From positions 62,001 to 126,000 of the forward strand of contig JADJLT010000001.1 in NCBI GenBank assembly GCA_016709965.1: a DNA stretch of 64,000 bases. The letters run 5' to 3'. Shown piece after piece: positions 1 to 8,485 of the stretch (position 1 is its first letter; each line of letters starts with the position of its first letter). Origin of the DNA: Betaproteobacteria bacterium (GTDB taxonomy: Bacteria; Pseudomonadota; Gammaproteobacteria; Burkholderiales; Rhodocyclaceae). The notes below the pieces were generated by a model. The model did no database searches, was not told the origin of the DNA, and saw nothing but the letters and a program-made list of their open reading frames with translations. The translations under genes and the position numbers were made by a program.

Positions 1-1605
1 CGCCTGATCGGCAAGCAGGCCAAGCGCAAGGACAGCGCGGCCAAGACCAACGGCTCTGCAAAATTCACTCAGGACGTTTTCCTGCCCGGCATGCTGGTCG
101 CCGTTGTGGCCCACCCGCCGCTGTTTGGCGCGACAGTGAAGTCTTTTGACGCGAGCAAGGCAAAGGCCATCAAAGGCGTCGTCGATGTCGTGCAGATTCC
201 GCAGGGCGTTGCCGTGCTGGCCACCGACACCTGGAGCGCCAAGAAGGGCCGCGATGCGTTGTCAGTGATCTGGGATGAAACCCAGGCATTTAAGCTTGGC
301 AGCGCTGAAATCCTTGCGCAGTACAAGGAAATGGCCAAGAAGCCCGGATTGATTGCCAAGCAGACCGGCGACACCACCAAGGCATTTGCCGGCGCATCCA
401 AGGTGCTCAGCGCGAGCTTCGATTTTCCTTACCTTGCGCACGCAGCAATGGAGCCGATGAACTGTGTCATCCACCGCCATGCCGACGGTTGCGAAGTGTG
501 GAACGGCGAGCAATTTCAGACCGTCGATCAAGCCAAGGTGGCGGCGCTTTTCGGTCTCAAGCCGGAGCAGGTCAAGCTGAACATGCTCTATGCGGGCGGC
601 AGTTTCGGGCGTCGGGCATCCACGCAGTCGGATTACGTGCTGGAGGCAGCGCATATCGTCAAGGCCATCAACGGACGTGCCCCGGTCAAGTTGGTCTGGC
701 TGCGCGAGGATGACATGCGCGGTGGGTTCTACCGGCCCATGTTCCATCACGCGATGGAAGCGGCGGTGGACGGGAATGGCAAGCTGGTCGGCTGGCGCCA
801 TCGGCTGGTCGGGCAGTCAATCATGCTCGGATCACCGTTCGAAAAAATGATGATCAAGGACGGTGTCGACCACGTGTCGGTGGAAGGAGCCTCCAATCTG
901 CCTTACGCCATTCCCAATCTAACCGTTGACCTGCATACGCCGACTAATATTCCTGTTCCAGTGCTCTGGTGGCGTTCGGTCGGCTCGTCGCATACGGCTT
1001 ATTCGACCGAGGTTTTCCTCGATCAGGTTGCTGTCGCGATGGGCAAGGACCCGGTCGCGCTGCGTCTTGAATTACTGAACGATCATCCTCGTCACGCTGG
1101 TGTGCTCAAGCTTGCCGCAGAAAAAGCCAATTGGGCTACACCACTCAAAGCGGCTGCCGGTGAGCGACGTGGCCGCGGTGTCGCGGTGCATGAATCCTTC
1201 AATTCTTTCGTGGCGCAAGTGGCTGAGGTGACGATCAGCAAGGACGGTTCGATCAAGGTGGATCGAGTTGTCTGCGCGGTTGATTGCGGTACGGCGATCA
1301 ATCCGGACAACATTCGCTCGCAGGTTGAAGGCGCCGTTGGTTTCGCGCTTTCTGCCGCCTTGCATGGCGAAATCACCCTTAAGGAAGGTCGTGTCGAGCA
1401 GGGCAATTTCGACGGTTATGCGCCGATCCGTATCAGCGAAATGCCGGTGGTCGAGGTCCATATTGTTCCTTCGAGCGGTGCACCTACCGGCATTGGCGAG
1501 CCTGGCGTGCCGCCGCTCGCGCCGGCAGTAGCCAATGCCATCGCCGCGGCAACCGGCAAGTTCCTGCACAAAATGCCATTCAATACCGCCGAACTGGTGG
1601 CTTGA
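1..1605 (+). CDS. Molybdenum hydroxylase large subunit, xanthine dehydrogenase/isoquinoline 1-oxidoreductase beta type (5' end cut)
   Basis: The frame is open from base 1, so the gene begins before the window; 534 residues are visible. The family carries the molybdopterin cofactor and hydroxylates aldehydes or N-heterocycles, passing electrons to a small 2Fe-2S subunit that should lie upstream. Seen directly: the cofactor-binding GGSFGRR stretch near visible residue 200, the WRSVGSSHTAYSTEVFLDQ region typical of the isoquinoline-oxidoreductase-like branch, and GEPGVPPLAPAVANAI near the C-terminus, whose Glu matches the catalytic base of the family. Members of this branch are usually above 700 residues, so roughly 200 residues are missing. 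The stop is followed one base later by the xdhC start, and the three genes read as one operon. The real substrate cannot be told from sequence. Confidence 0.9.
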   Translation, partial: RLIGKQAKRKDSAAKTNGSAKFTQDVFLPGMLVAVVAHPPLFGATVKSFDASKAKAIKGVVDVVQIPQGVAVLATDTWSAKKGRDALSVIWDETQAFKLGSAEILAQYKEMAKKPGLIAKQTGDTTKAFAGASKVLSASFDFPYLAHAAMEPMNCVIHRHADGCEVWNGEQFQTVDQAKVAALFGLKPEQVKLNMLYAGGSFGRRASTQSDYVLEAAHIVKAINGRAPVKLVWLREDDMRGGFYRPMFHHAMEAAVDGNGKLVGWRHRLVGQSIMLGSPFEKMMIKDGVDHVSVEGASNLPYAIPNLTVDLHTPTNIPVPVLWWRSVGSSHTAYSTEVFLDQVAVAMGKDPVALRLELLNDHPRHAGVLKLAAEKANWATPLKAAAGERRGRGVAVHESFNSFVAQVAEVTISKDGSIKVDRVVCAVDCGTAINPDNIRSQVEGAVGFALSAALHGEITLKEGRVEQGNFDGYAPIRISEMPVVEVHIVPSSGAPTGIGEPGVPPLAPAVANAIAAATGKFLHKMPFNTAELVA

Positions 1606-1606
1606 G

Positions 1607-2602
1607 ATGGATAGCCTGGACTCGCAGGTTCTCGACGCCGCCCGAAAATGGGTGGCTGCCGGGCATCGTTTCGCGCTGATAACGGTGGCGCGGACCTGGG
1701 GTTCCGCACCGCGACCGCCGGGCGCCTGGATGGTGCTGCGCGACGATGGTCAGGTGCAGGGTTCAGTCTCGGGTGGATGTATTGAGGATGATCTGATTCG
1801 CCGGGCAGCGGCGGGTGAGTTTGTCGGCTCGATGCCGCGCGTGTTGCGCTACGGCGTGACGGCTGATGAAGCGCATCGCTTCGGGCTGCCGTGTGGTGGC
1901 ACGCTGGAACTGGTGCTCGAACCGTCGCCGGATGTCGCTTTGCTCGAACAGTTGGCCCAACGGATCAGCGGTGGGCAACTGGTACGTCGACGGGTTGCGC
2001 TCGCCGATGGCGCTGTCGGCATCGAAGGCGGCAGCGCGGGCGATAACCTGCAATGGGATGGCGAAACGCTGGTCACGCTGCACGGCCCCGCATGGCGTCT
2101 GTTGATCATCGGTGCCGGACAGATTTCGCGTTATCTGGCGACGATGGCGTTGTCACTGGGCTATCGTGTCTATATCTGCGACCCGCGCAGCGAGTATGCC
2201 GATGGCTGGGATGTGCCGGGGACCGAGCGCATCGCCTTGATGCCGGACGACGCCGTGGCTGAACTAAGCCTGGACCCGCGCAGCGCTGTCGTGGCATTGA
2301 CGCATGATCCAAAACTTGATGATCTTGCCTTGCTTGAGGCGCTCAAATCACCGGCCTTCTATGTCGGGGCGCTCGGTTCTCAGGCCAACAACAGCAAGCG
2401 CCGTGAACGGCTGCTGCAATATTTCGATCTGTCGCAGGCTGAAGTGGATCGGCTGCATGGTCCCGTCGGGCTTCCTATCGGCAGTCGGACGCCGCCGGAA
2501 ATTGCTGTCTCCATTCTGGCCGAAATGACGGCTTTGAAAAACGGGCAAAATTTCCGGTTGACCGCAGCAGTCGCCGACCCCTACGCCTGCCGGATCGAAT
2601 GA
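1607..2602 (+). CDS. xdhC: XdhC/CoxI family molybdenum cofactor insertion protein
   Basis: XdhC-type proteins bind, sulfurate and hand molybdenum cofactor to the large subunit of molybdenum hydroxylases. The start ATG at 1607 is one base after the upstream stop and gives 331 residues. Near the N-terminus is GSAPRPPGAWMVLRDDG followed by SVSGGCIEDD, the conserved Cys-containing XdhC motif. A Rossmann segment LLIIGAGQISRYLA starts near residue 168, and YVGALGSQANNSKRRERL follows. The gene lies between a hydroxylase large subunit and a MocA-like cytidylyltransferase, which fits a dedicated maturation role. Oddity: the C-terminal residues NGQNFRLTAAV are encoded by a copy of the dispersed two-palindrome element described in the findings. 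Confidence 0.9.
   Translation: MDSLDSQVLDAARKWVAAGHRFALITVARTWGSAPRPPGAWMVLRDDGQVQGSVSGGCIEDDLIRRAAAGEFVGSMPRVLRYGVTADEAHRFGLPCGGTLELVLEPSPDVALLEQLAQRISGGQLVRRRVALADGAVGIEGGSAGDNLQWDGETLVTLHGPAWRLLIIGAGQISRYLATMALSLGYRVYICDPRSEYADGWDVPGTERIALMPDDAVAELSLDPRSAVVALTHDPKLDDLALLEALKSPAFYVGALGSQANNSKRRERLLQYFDLSQAEVDRLHGPVGLPIGSRTPPEIAVSILAEMTALKNGQNFRLTAAVADPYACRIE
2541..2570 (+). repeat. Dispersed two-palindrome element, copy 1 (inside xdhC)
   Basis: Contains the core TTTCCGGTTGACCG followed by CAGCAG. It lies in the 3' end of xdhC and is read in frame as NFRLTAA. The left palindrome is partly lost (GGGCAAAATTT). Confidence 0.75.
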
Positions 2603-3189
2603 GGCAAATCGTCGGCATTTTGCTGGCGGCAGGTAGCAGTCGGCGCTTTGGTGCCGATAAAAGGTTGTATCCGCTGGCCGACGGCACGCCGATGGCACTG
2701 GCCTCGGCCCGCCATCTGGCGGCCATCTGCCCACGGACCATTGTGGTGATCCGGCCGGATGACTCGGTCCTCGCTGAGCTGCTGGCAGCGGAAGGGCTGG
2801 AAACAGTGGTTTGCGAGTCCGCAGCGCAGGGCATGGGCCACAGCCTGAGTTGTGGCGTTGCTGCCAGCCCCAATGCGGCGGGCTGGTTGGTTGCCCTGGC
2901 CGATATGCCCTTCATTCAGCCGGCGAGTTACCACGCAGTTCTTCGCGCACTTTACGATGGGGCCCTTATGGCCCGACCTGTGTTCGACAAAATGATGGGG
3001 CATCCGGTTGGCTTCGGTGCTGACTCCTATTCTCGGTTAATTTCGCTGACTGGCGATCAGGGTGGAAAAGTGATTTTGGCAGCCGATCCAACGCTACTTG
3101 TCACGTGTCCGGTGAATGATCCAGGCATCATTCACGACGTAGACCGGCCATCGCAAGTTGATGTTTCAAGCATGCCATCAAGCATCTGA
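2599..3189 (+). CDS. mocA: MocA-like molybdenum cofactor cytidylyltransferase (NTP transferase family)
   Basis: Predicted to transfer CMP from CTP to molybdopterin, giving the cytosine dinucleotide cofactor used by xanthine-dehydrogenase-type enzymes. The 196-residue protein opens with the nucleotidyltransferase signature GILLAAGSSRRFGADKRL (residues 5-22). Around residues 95-105 it has the metal-binding ALADMPF segment, and MMGHPVGFG follows. The start overlaps the xdhC stop by four bases (ATGA), so translation is probably coupled. Gene order hydroxylase-xdhC-mocA supports the cytidylyltransferase assignment over MobA, the guanylyl enzyme, but the two families are close and the nucleotide choice is inferred. 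Confidence 0.85.
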   Translation: MRQIVGILLAAGSSRRFGADKRLYPLADGTPMALASARHLAAICPRTIVVIRPDDSVLAELLAAEGLETVVCESAAQGMGHSLSCGVAASPNAAGWLVALADMPFIQPASYHAVLRALYDGALMARPVFDKMMGHPVGFGADSYSRLISLTGDQGGKVILAADPTLLVTCPVNDPGIIHDVDRPSQVDVSSMPSSI

Positions 3190-3270
3190 TCGAGCTGCTT
3201 TCCGCCACGACCAAGGCTGCGTCACGGGAAGAAGTGGGCTATCATTCTGCAATTGCAGAGGAATAACGCG

Positions 3271-3966
3271 ATGAACCCCACCCCCCTGACCGATGCCGAT
3301 CTAGATCGGCTTGAAGAGCTGCTTGAATCCGAAGTATTCCAGGGCGAGGCCATGCGTCTCGACGAAATCCAGGCCATGCTATGCGCCGTCGTCAGTGCCC
3401 CCGAGCCGGTTGCACCGGCCATCTGGCTCACCGAAGCGCTGGGCAAAGGGCTGGAAGCTGGTGGCAATCCAGAGGTTGAAGCAGCGCTTGAATTATTGAT
3501 GCGCCTGAATAACGATCTGGCCGCGGCACTGTTGGCCGATGAAACCATTTCTCCGGTGCTTTATCCGCTTGATGAAAGCTGCCAGGAATACGACTACGAA
3601 ACCTGGGCTGATTCTTACGTGTTCGGCGCTGGATTGGCCGGTGATTGGTACGAAATGGCCGGCAAGCACGCCGATGACCTGTCCGAGCTGCTGGAACCGC
3701 TGTTCCTGCTGAACGGGATGCTCAAGGAAGACGCTGAAAAAAGCGGCGAGCGTTGGTTCCCGCCTGCTGAAGAGGCACGTCTGGTTGCCGATATTCAGGA
3801 AAACCTGCCGGTCATCGTGCAGACGTTGTACAACTTCTGGCGCAACAAGCGTAAAGGCGGCACCGTCCAGCGCGAAGGCGACAAGGCCGCTCGCAATGAT
3901 CCTTGCCCCTGTGGCAGCGGTAAAAAATTCAAACTGTGTTGCGGCAGCCCGGAAAAACTCAATTGA
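3271..3966 (+). CDS. YecA/UPF0149 family protein with C-terminal SEC-C zinc motif
   Basis: A 231-residue protein of the YgfB/YecA family. Its N-terminal two thirds is helical and acidic (LTDADLDRLEELL at the start). The C-terminus carries DPCPCGSGKKFKLCCG, the SEC-C zinc-binding motif also found at the end of SecA. The biochemical role of this family is not established; SEC-C suggests binding to ribosomes or nucleic-acid-associated proteins. The ATG at 3271 is preceded by GAGGAATAACGC, a good ribosome site, so the in-frame TTG 18 bases upstream is rejected. The gene stands alone and ends at a strong hairpin terminator. Confidence 0.85.
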   Translation: MNPTPLTDADLDRLEELLESEVFQGEAMRLDEIQAMLCAVVSAPEPVAPAIWLTEALGKGLEAGGNPEVEAALELLMRLNNDLAAALLADETISPVLYPLDESCQEYDYETWADSYVFGAGLAGDWYEMAGKHADDLSELLEPLFLLNGMLKEDAEKSGERWFPPAEEARLVADIQENLPVIVQTLYNFWRNKRKGGTVQREGDKAARNDPCPCGSGKKFKLCCGSPEKLN

Positions 3967-3986
3967 GCAAGGCTTTCGCTGGCGTT

Positions 3987-4016
3987 AAAAAGGCCGTTCA
4001 GATGAACGGCCTTTTT
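3987..4016. terminator. Bidirectional hairpin terminator between yecA-like gene and degP
   Basis: A perfect 14-base inverted repeat (arms 3987-4000 and 4003-4016, core GGCCGTTCA) with A-run and T-run flanks. It sits between two converging genes and can serve both. Confidence 0.85.
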
Positions 4017-4020
4017 GTTT

Positions 4021-5487
4021 TTAGCCGAGGTCGACCGGCACAAAGAGCCGCGAATTGCCACGCTCGACCAGAATCGCCGCCTTTTTGCCCGACTTGGCAA
4101 CGATCCCGCGCAATTGCTCGATATCGGAGACCGGCTGGCCGTTGACCGAGATGATGATATCTCCCGGACGAATGCCGGCCCGCGCTGCGGCGCCTCCCGA
4201 TTGTTCAACCACTACGCCGCCTTTCGTGTCGGCCTGACGGCGCTCTTCAGAGGTCAGCGGCCTGACCGTAACACCGAGCCGGCTCTTGTCGGTGGGCTGA
4301 GGATCGATTGAAGCTACTTTTTCATCACCGAAACTGCCAACCTTGATATCGATGTTCCGGCTCGCACCTTTGCGCCAGATTTGCAGATGGGCGATCTCTC
4401 CGGGCACTTTGCCAGCAACCGCTGCCGGCAGCTGACCGGTCGTCTCGATTGTCTTGCCGTCGATACCGAGAATCACGTCACCCGGTTCGAGCCCGGCTTT
4501 TGCTGCCGGACTGCCTTTCTCGATGGAGGAAACCAGCGCACCCGTCGGCTTGGGCAGGCCGAAACTATCAGCCAATGCCTGGTTAACGTCCTGGATGGTT
4601 ACGCCAAGCTTGCCGCGCTGAACCTTGCCGTTGGTGACGATCTGTCTTTCGACATTCATCGCCACCTCCATGGGAATGGCGAACGAAAGCCCTTGATAAC
4701 CACCGCTACGCGAATAAATCTGCGAGTTGATGCCGATTACCTCGCCATTCATGTTGAACAGCGGGCCGCCGGAATTGCCGGGATTGACCGCCACATCGGT
4801 CTGAATGAACGGCACGTAGCTGCCATCCGGGAGGTTTCTGGATTTGGCTGAAACGATGCCGGCACTGGCACTGCTTTCAAAACCATACGGCGAGCCAATG
4901 GCCAGCACCCACTCGCCAACCTGGGTTTGCGCTGAACTGCCAATCTTCACGGTAGGCAGGTTCCTGGCATCGATCTTCAGTACTGCGACATCGCTTGTCT
5001 TGTCCAGACCCAATACCTTGGCCTTGAACTCACGCTTGTCGTTGAGCTTGACGGTGACTTCCTCGGCACCGTCCACCACGTGGGCGTTGGTCAGAATGGT
5101 GCCATCGGGGCTGACTATGAAACCGGAGCCAAGACCGCGTACAGGCTCGCTGCCTTCAGGTATCTGTCCCCGGAAATTACGGAAGAACTGGAAGAACGGG
5201 TCGTTGGGGTCGAGTTGCGGCATGCCGGGAATGGCTGCCGCTGTTTTGCGCGAACCGGTAACGCTGATATTGACTACCGCCGGGGCATTGGTAGCGACGA
5301 TGCTGCGCATGTCGGGCAGGCCTGCCGGTGTGACAACAGGCGTGCTCGGGGCAACCGTGGCGGCCACAGGTTGTGCGGCGGCCTCCGCGTTGCTGAAAGG
5401 AACGTTTTGGCCGAGTGAATAGGCACCGCCGACAGCCGCGGCGACTGCGACGGCGGCAACGGTCATTTTCAGTGGTTTGGTATTCAT
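4021..5487 (-). CDS. degP: DegP/MucD-family periplasmic serine protease (Do family)
   Basis: Periplasmic quality-control protease and chaperone. The 488-residue protein starts with a signal or anchor segment (about residues 7-27, rich in Ala/Val). The trypsin-like domain has the expected triad: His136 in TNAHVVDG, Asp166 in KTSDVAVLKID and Ser239 in NPGNSGGPLF. Two PDZ domains follow, roughly 290-375 and 400-485, the second ending in a short hydrophobic tail. Length and two-PDZ layout match DegP/DegQ/MucD. In many proteobacteria this gene sits behind rpoE-rseA-rseB; here the upstream gene is only a small exported unknown, so envelope-stress control by sigma-E is possible but not shown. Confidence 0.93.
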   Translation of the reverse strand: MNTKPLKMTVAAVAVAAAVGGAYSLGQNVPFSNAEAAAQPVAATVAPSTPVVTPAGLPDMRSIVATNAPAVVNISVTGSRKTAAAIPGMPQLDPNDPFFQFFRNFRGQIPEGSEPVRGLGSGFIVSPDGTILTNAHVVDGAEEVTVKLNDKREFKAKVLGLDKTSDVAVLKIDARNLPTVKIGSSAQTQVGEWVLAIGSPYGFESSASAGIVSAKSRNLPDGSYVPFIQTDVAVNPGNSGGPLFNMNGEVIGINSQIYSRSGGYQGLSFAIPMEVAMNVERQIVTNGKVQRGKLGVTIQDVNQALADSFGLPKPTGALVSSIEKGSPAAKAGLEPGDVILGIDGKTIETTGQLPAAVAGKVPGEIAHLQIWRKGASRNIDIKVGSFGDEKVASIDPQPTDKSRLGVTVRPLTSEERRQADTKGGVVVEQSGGAAARAGIRPGDIIISVNGQPVSDIEQLRGIVAKSGKKAAILVERGNSRLFVPVDLG

Positions 5488-5523
5488 CTTGTCCTCTTGC
5501 TGGGTGGTTTTGTCAGAAAGTGA

Positions 5524-5841
5524 TTAACGGGATTTGCCGTTCAGGGAAGGCAAATGCGAAAGGTTTGGCTGATTGCCTGTCACGGTGCGCAAGCTATGGG
5601 CGCCCTGATTTCGTTCGGCTGGTTCAGGCTCACGGCTTGCCGAACTGGCAAAAGCAGGGTTACCGAAGAGCGCGCCGAGCGATCCGGCGACGATCAATGA
5701 ATGTAATACCTGTCGCATGTTCCCCGCGATGCGCCTTGGAGGCATTTCGGTTACCTGTATCTGCATCAGACCAAGGTGAATCCGCGACAAATGCAGAAAC
5801 TGGGCGATGATCCCATCTTGCGATTGGAGGTTGGACTGCAT
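5524..5841 (-). CDS. Small hypothetical protein upstream of degP
   Basis: A 105-residue frame I do not recognise. The ATG at 5841 has a good ribosome site (AGGAG six bases before it), which is the main reason to accept it. Internally, MRQVLHSLIVAGSLGALFGNPAFASS looks like a signal peptide with an AFA-SS cleavage site, but it begins 42 residues in; a shorter start at 5718 would place this signal at the N-terminus, with a poorer ribosome site. The tail is polar and Pro/Asn-rich. It lies 36 bases before degP on the same strand, so co-transcription is likely. Could also be a chance frame. Confidence 0.4.
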   Translation of the reverse strand: MQSNLQSQDGIIAQFLHLSRIHLGLMQIQVTEMPPRRIAGNMRQVLHSLIVAGSLGALFGNPAFASSASREPEPAERNQGAHSLRTVTGNQPNLSHLPSLNGKSR

Positions 5842-6022
5842 TGGAGACTCCTGTTCGAAAGATCATGGGTCTAGTGTTGGGCCAAAAGTAATTTTTTCCA
5901 GTAGTGTTTTTGCGACGATTTGTATCAATACTTGTCTGAGCGGCGATATTGAGCCTGGACGGCTGGCTTTTTTTGATTTTTGGGCACCGATAAATTGAAA
6001 ACAGGTTTCAATTTTCTGGCGT

Positions 6023-6040
6023 TTGTCATGGTTTGGTAAC
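6023..6040 (+). promoter_or_regulatory. Possible Pho box upstream of btaA
   Basis: TTGTCAT-GGTT-TGGTAAC has the 7-4-7 layout of a PhoB site; the first half matches CTGTCAT at six of seven bases, the second half is weak. It lies 46 bases before the btaA start. Betaine lipid genes are phosphate-controlled in other bacteria, which makes it plausible; no promoter elements were assigned. Confidence 0.3.
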
Positions 6041-6085
6041 GCGGCGCGCCTAATTTCGGGAAATCACTTCTCGATCCGCCGCTAA

Positions 6086-7327
6086 ATGAACGCACCCGCC
6101 CCATTGAACCTGGCTATTCCGGCCACCAATCTGACCCTCAAGGACCGCATCGACCAAAAGATATTCGATGCCTTGTATTCGCGTTCGCTGGTTTACAACA
6201 CTTGTTGGGAGGATCCGGCCGTTGATCGTCAGGCGCTTCATATCGGCCCTGAGGATACCGTGATGGTGATTACCAGTGCCGGATGCAATGCGCTCGATTA
6301 CGCCCTGGGAAATCCGGCCAGGGTCTATGCTATCGATGCCAACCCCCGCCAGAATGCGCTGCTAGAACTGAAAATTGCGGGTATTCGGAAACTGGATTTC
6401 GACGACTTTTTCGCCATTTTTGGCAGTGGCTTCCACGCCAATATTCGCAACATCTATCGCCATCAGTTGCGTCATGAACTATCCGATTTCGCGAAGACCT
6501 ATTGGGATCGTCGCTTCAACTGGTTCGCCAGCAGGCACGGCAGCTTCTATTTTCATGGTCTGGCCGGCTTTGTTGCCCGTGGCTTTCGCACATATTTCCG
6601 CATACGTCCGCCTTTGGCACAGCGTGTCGCTGAATTGTTCGCGTCAAACAGTTTGGACGAGCAGCGCCGGATTTACGACGAAAAAATTGCCGGTGAATTA
6701 TGGACGCCCGTGATCAACTGGGTACTCAACCGCCAACTGACTATGAGCCTGCTTGGCGTTCCACACCCGCAGCGCCGGCTGGTTCAGGGGCAGCATCCCG
6801 ACGGCGTTTCCGGATTCATTCGTGATGCCATCGAATATGTTTTCCGCAATCTGCCAGTCAGTGAAAACTACTTCTGGCGGGTTTATCTGACTGGCAGCTA
6901 CACCCGCGACTGCTGTCCATCCTATTTGAAAGAAGAAAATTTCAATGCCCTTAAGGGTGGCCTGGTCGATTGTATCGAGCCCCACACCTGCACCGTCACT
7001 GAATTCCTGCAGAACGGCAGCAAGCCGATTACCCGTTTTGTGCTACTTGATCACATGGATTGGATGAGCTGCTATTACCCGGCAGCGTTGATTGAAGAGT
7101 GGAACGCTATCTTTAATCGGGCAGCCCCCTCGGCGCGCCTGTTGTTGCGCAGTGCCCACGCCAACCCGCCATTTCTGGACTGGGTGACTGTCGGAGCGCA
7201 GCATAAGCCGCTCAAGGCCATGCTGAACTACGAGACCGAACTTGCTGCGCGCCTGCAACTGGACGATCGCGTGCATACCTATGCCGGCTTCGCCATCGCC
7301 CAAGTAGCTACCCATGCCGGCGGCTGA
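6086..7327 (+). CDS. btaA: BtaA: S-adenosylmethionine:diacylglycerol 3-amino-3-carboxypropyltransferase (DUF3419)
   Basis: Catalyses the first step of betaine lipid (DGTS) synthesis: transfer of the 3-amino-3-carboxypropyl group of SAM to diacylglycerol, giving diacylglycerylhomoserine. The 413-residue length matches the family. Visible conserved blocks: YSRSLVYNTCWEDPAVDRQAL (residues 31-51), VITSAGCNALDYAL followed by AIDANPRQNALLELK, the SAM-binding part, and LLDHMDWM near residue 320. The gene overlaps by 14 bases with a SAM methyltransferase that fits BtaB, so the pair makes the complete pathway. Phospholipid replacement during phosphate starvation is the established role in Rhodobacter and Sinorhizobium; here it is inferred from the pairing. 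Confidence 0.9.
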   Translation: MNAPAPLNLAIPATNLTLKDRIDQKIFDALYSRSLVYNTCWEDPAVDRQALHIGPEDTVMVITSAGCNALDYALGNPARVYAIDANPRQNALLELKIAGIRKLDFDDFFAIFGSGFHANIRNIYRHQLRHELSDFAKTYWDRRFNWFASRHGSFYFHGLAGFVARGFRTYFRIRPPLAQRVAELFASNSLDEQRRIYDEKIAGELWTPVINWVLNRQLTMSLLGVPHPQRRLVQGQHPDGVSGFIRDAIEYVFRNLPVSENYFWRVYLTGSYTRDCCPSYLKEENFNALKGGLVDCIEPHTCTVTEFLQNGSKPITRFVLLDHMDWMSCYYPAALIEEWNAIFNRAAPSARLLLRSAHANPPFLDWVTVGAQHKPLKAMLNYETELAARLQLDDRVHTYAGFAIAQVATHAGG

Positions 7328-8114
7328 TTTCGCAGCAGACGCCCGTGTCCTGTGGCGTCTGCTGCGCGGACAGCCGACCGAGGGCAATCACGCCGAGCGT
7401 TTGCAGGCCTTCTACGCGCCGCAAGCGGATCGCTACGATGCCTTTCGCGCTCGCCTGCTGCATGGCCGCCAGGAGTTGGTTGATCGGCTGAATCTACAGC
7501 CTGGCTCACGCGTGGTCGAACTGGGTTGCGGCACAGGCAGCAGCTTGCTGCGCATTGGGGATAGGGCAGGGGAGTTCTCCAGTTTTGACATGGTGGACCT
7601 CTGCCCCGCGCTCCTTGAGGTTGCGCAGCAGCGGGTAGCCCGATTTGAAAACATCCGGGTGATCGAGGCTGATGCGACAACGTGGCAACCTGATCAGCCG
7701 GTCGATTGCGTCTTCATGTCGTATGCACTGACCATGATTCCTGACTGGTGGCGGGTGATTGCCAATGTTGATGCGATACTGGCACCCGGTGGCCGCATCG
7801 GCGTTGTCGATTTCTACCTGCCGCAGTCTGGCAATCGTTTGGGCAATGCATTGTGGCGCAAGTGGTTCGGGCATGACGGCGTACATTTGTCGGACGAACA
7901 TCTGCCATTGCTCAAGCGGCTCTTTACCGAGCAGTCATGTCTTGAGGCGCGGGCGCCGGTACCATATCTGCCGGGACTTCAGGCGCCGTATTATATTTTT
8001 GTCGGCGAGCGGCAGAGTGCACCGGTGACATTGGAGGAAGCTGGCCAAGTCTCCGGCTCGCCACCTGACTGGTTGAAAAAATTGCCAGACGCCGGGATTC
8101 CCGGGATGGCTTAA
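7314..8114 (+). CDS. btaB: BtaB-type SAM-dependent methyltransferase (betaine lipid N-methylation)
   Basis: A 266-residue class I methyltransferase. Residues 66-77 hold VVELGCGTGSSL, the glycine-rich SAM site, and SYALTMIPDWWRVI near residue 135 is typical of small-molecule N-methyltransferases. It overlaps btaA by 14 bases, strongly implying translational coupling and that it adds the three methyl groups converting diacylglycerylhomoserine to DGTS. It is somewhat longer than the Rhodobacter protein. Its end converges with the cupin gene and the two stops overlap by four bases. Without the neighbour it would be called only a generic methyltransferase. Confidence 0.85.
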   Translation: MPAADFAADARVLWRLLRGQPTEGNHAERLQAFYAPQADRYDAFRARLLHGRQELVDRLNLQPGSRVVELGCGTGSSLLRIGDRAGEFSSFDMVDLCPALLEVAQQRVARFENIRVIEADATTWQPDQPVDCVFMSYALTMIPDWWRVIANVDAILAPGGRIGVVDFYLPQSGNRLGNALWRKWFGHDGVHLSDEHLPLLKRLFTEQSCLEARAPVPYLPGLQAPYYIFVGERQSAPVTLEEAGQVSGSPPDWLKKLPDAGIPGMA

Positions 8115-8485
8115 AGACGATCTTCCAGCAAGACCGTATCGTCATGCGAATATGCCGGTGCGCAACAGCAGAGAATGACCAGCGCCTTATCGCCGGTGTT
8201 CTCCACACAATGTGGGGTACCAGGTGAAATCGGGATGCTGTCACCCACTTCAATCCGGAATTTTTCTTCACCCAGGGTCATGATGCCGTTACCGCTGGTG
8301 ACGTGATAAATCTCTTCGGTGCGTAGATGCAGGTGCAGGATCGTTGTGCATCCTGCCGGAATCAATGCTTCGGCAAGGCTCTGATTGCGAACACCATGCT
8401 GGCTTGGATGCAGCAACTCCCGGATTTCCGAATCATCCTTGGTGACGTAAGGAAGGACTTCGCGTCGGCGGGCTATTTTTGTCAC
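8111..8485 (-). CDS. Small cupin domain protein
   Basis: A 124-residue single-domain cupin. The metal-binding motifs are visible: HLHLRTEEIYHVTSGNG (two His and a Glu) in the first motif and PGTPHCVENTG in the second, so a divalent metal is likely bound. Substrate unknown; related proteins include sugar isomerase-like and mannose-6-phosphate isomerase-like cupins. The start overlaps the creA stop by four bases (ATGA), making it the last gene of a patatin-creA-cupin operon. Its stop overlaps the end of btaB on the opposite strand. Confidence 0.85.
   Translation of the reverse strand: MTKIARRREVLPYVTKDDSEIRELLHPSQHGVRNQSLAEALIPAGCTTILHLHLRTEEIYHVTSGNGIMTLGEEKFRIEVGDSIPISPGTPHCVENTGDKALVILCCCAPAYSHDDTVLLEDRL

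Noticed and set aside
5877..5902. GGGCCAAAAGTAATTTTTTCC upstream of btaA (in part) looks like the left half of the dispersed element
   Set aside because: The right palindrome CGGTTGACCG is absent; an AT-rich intergenic match of this kind is weak evidence.
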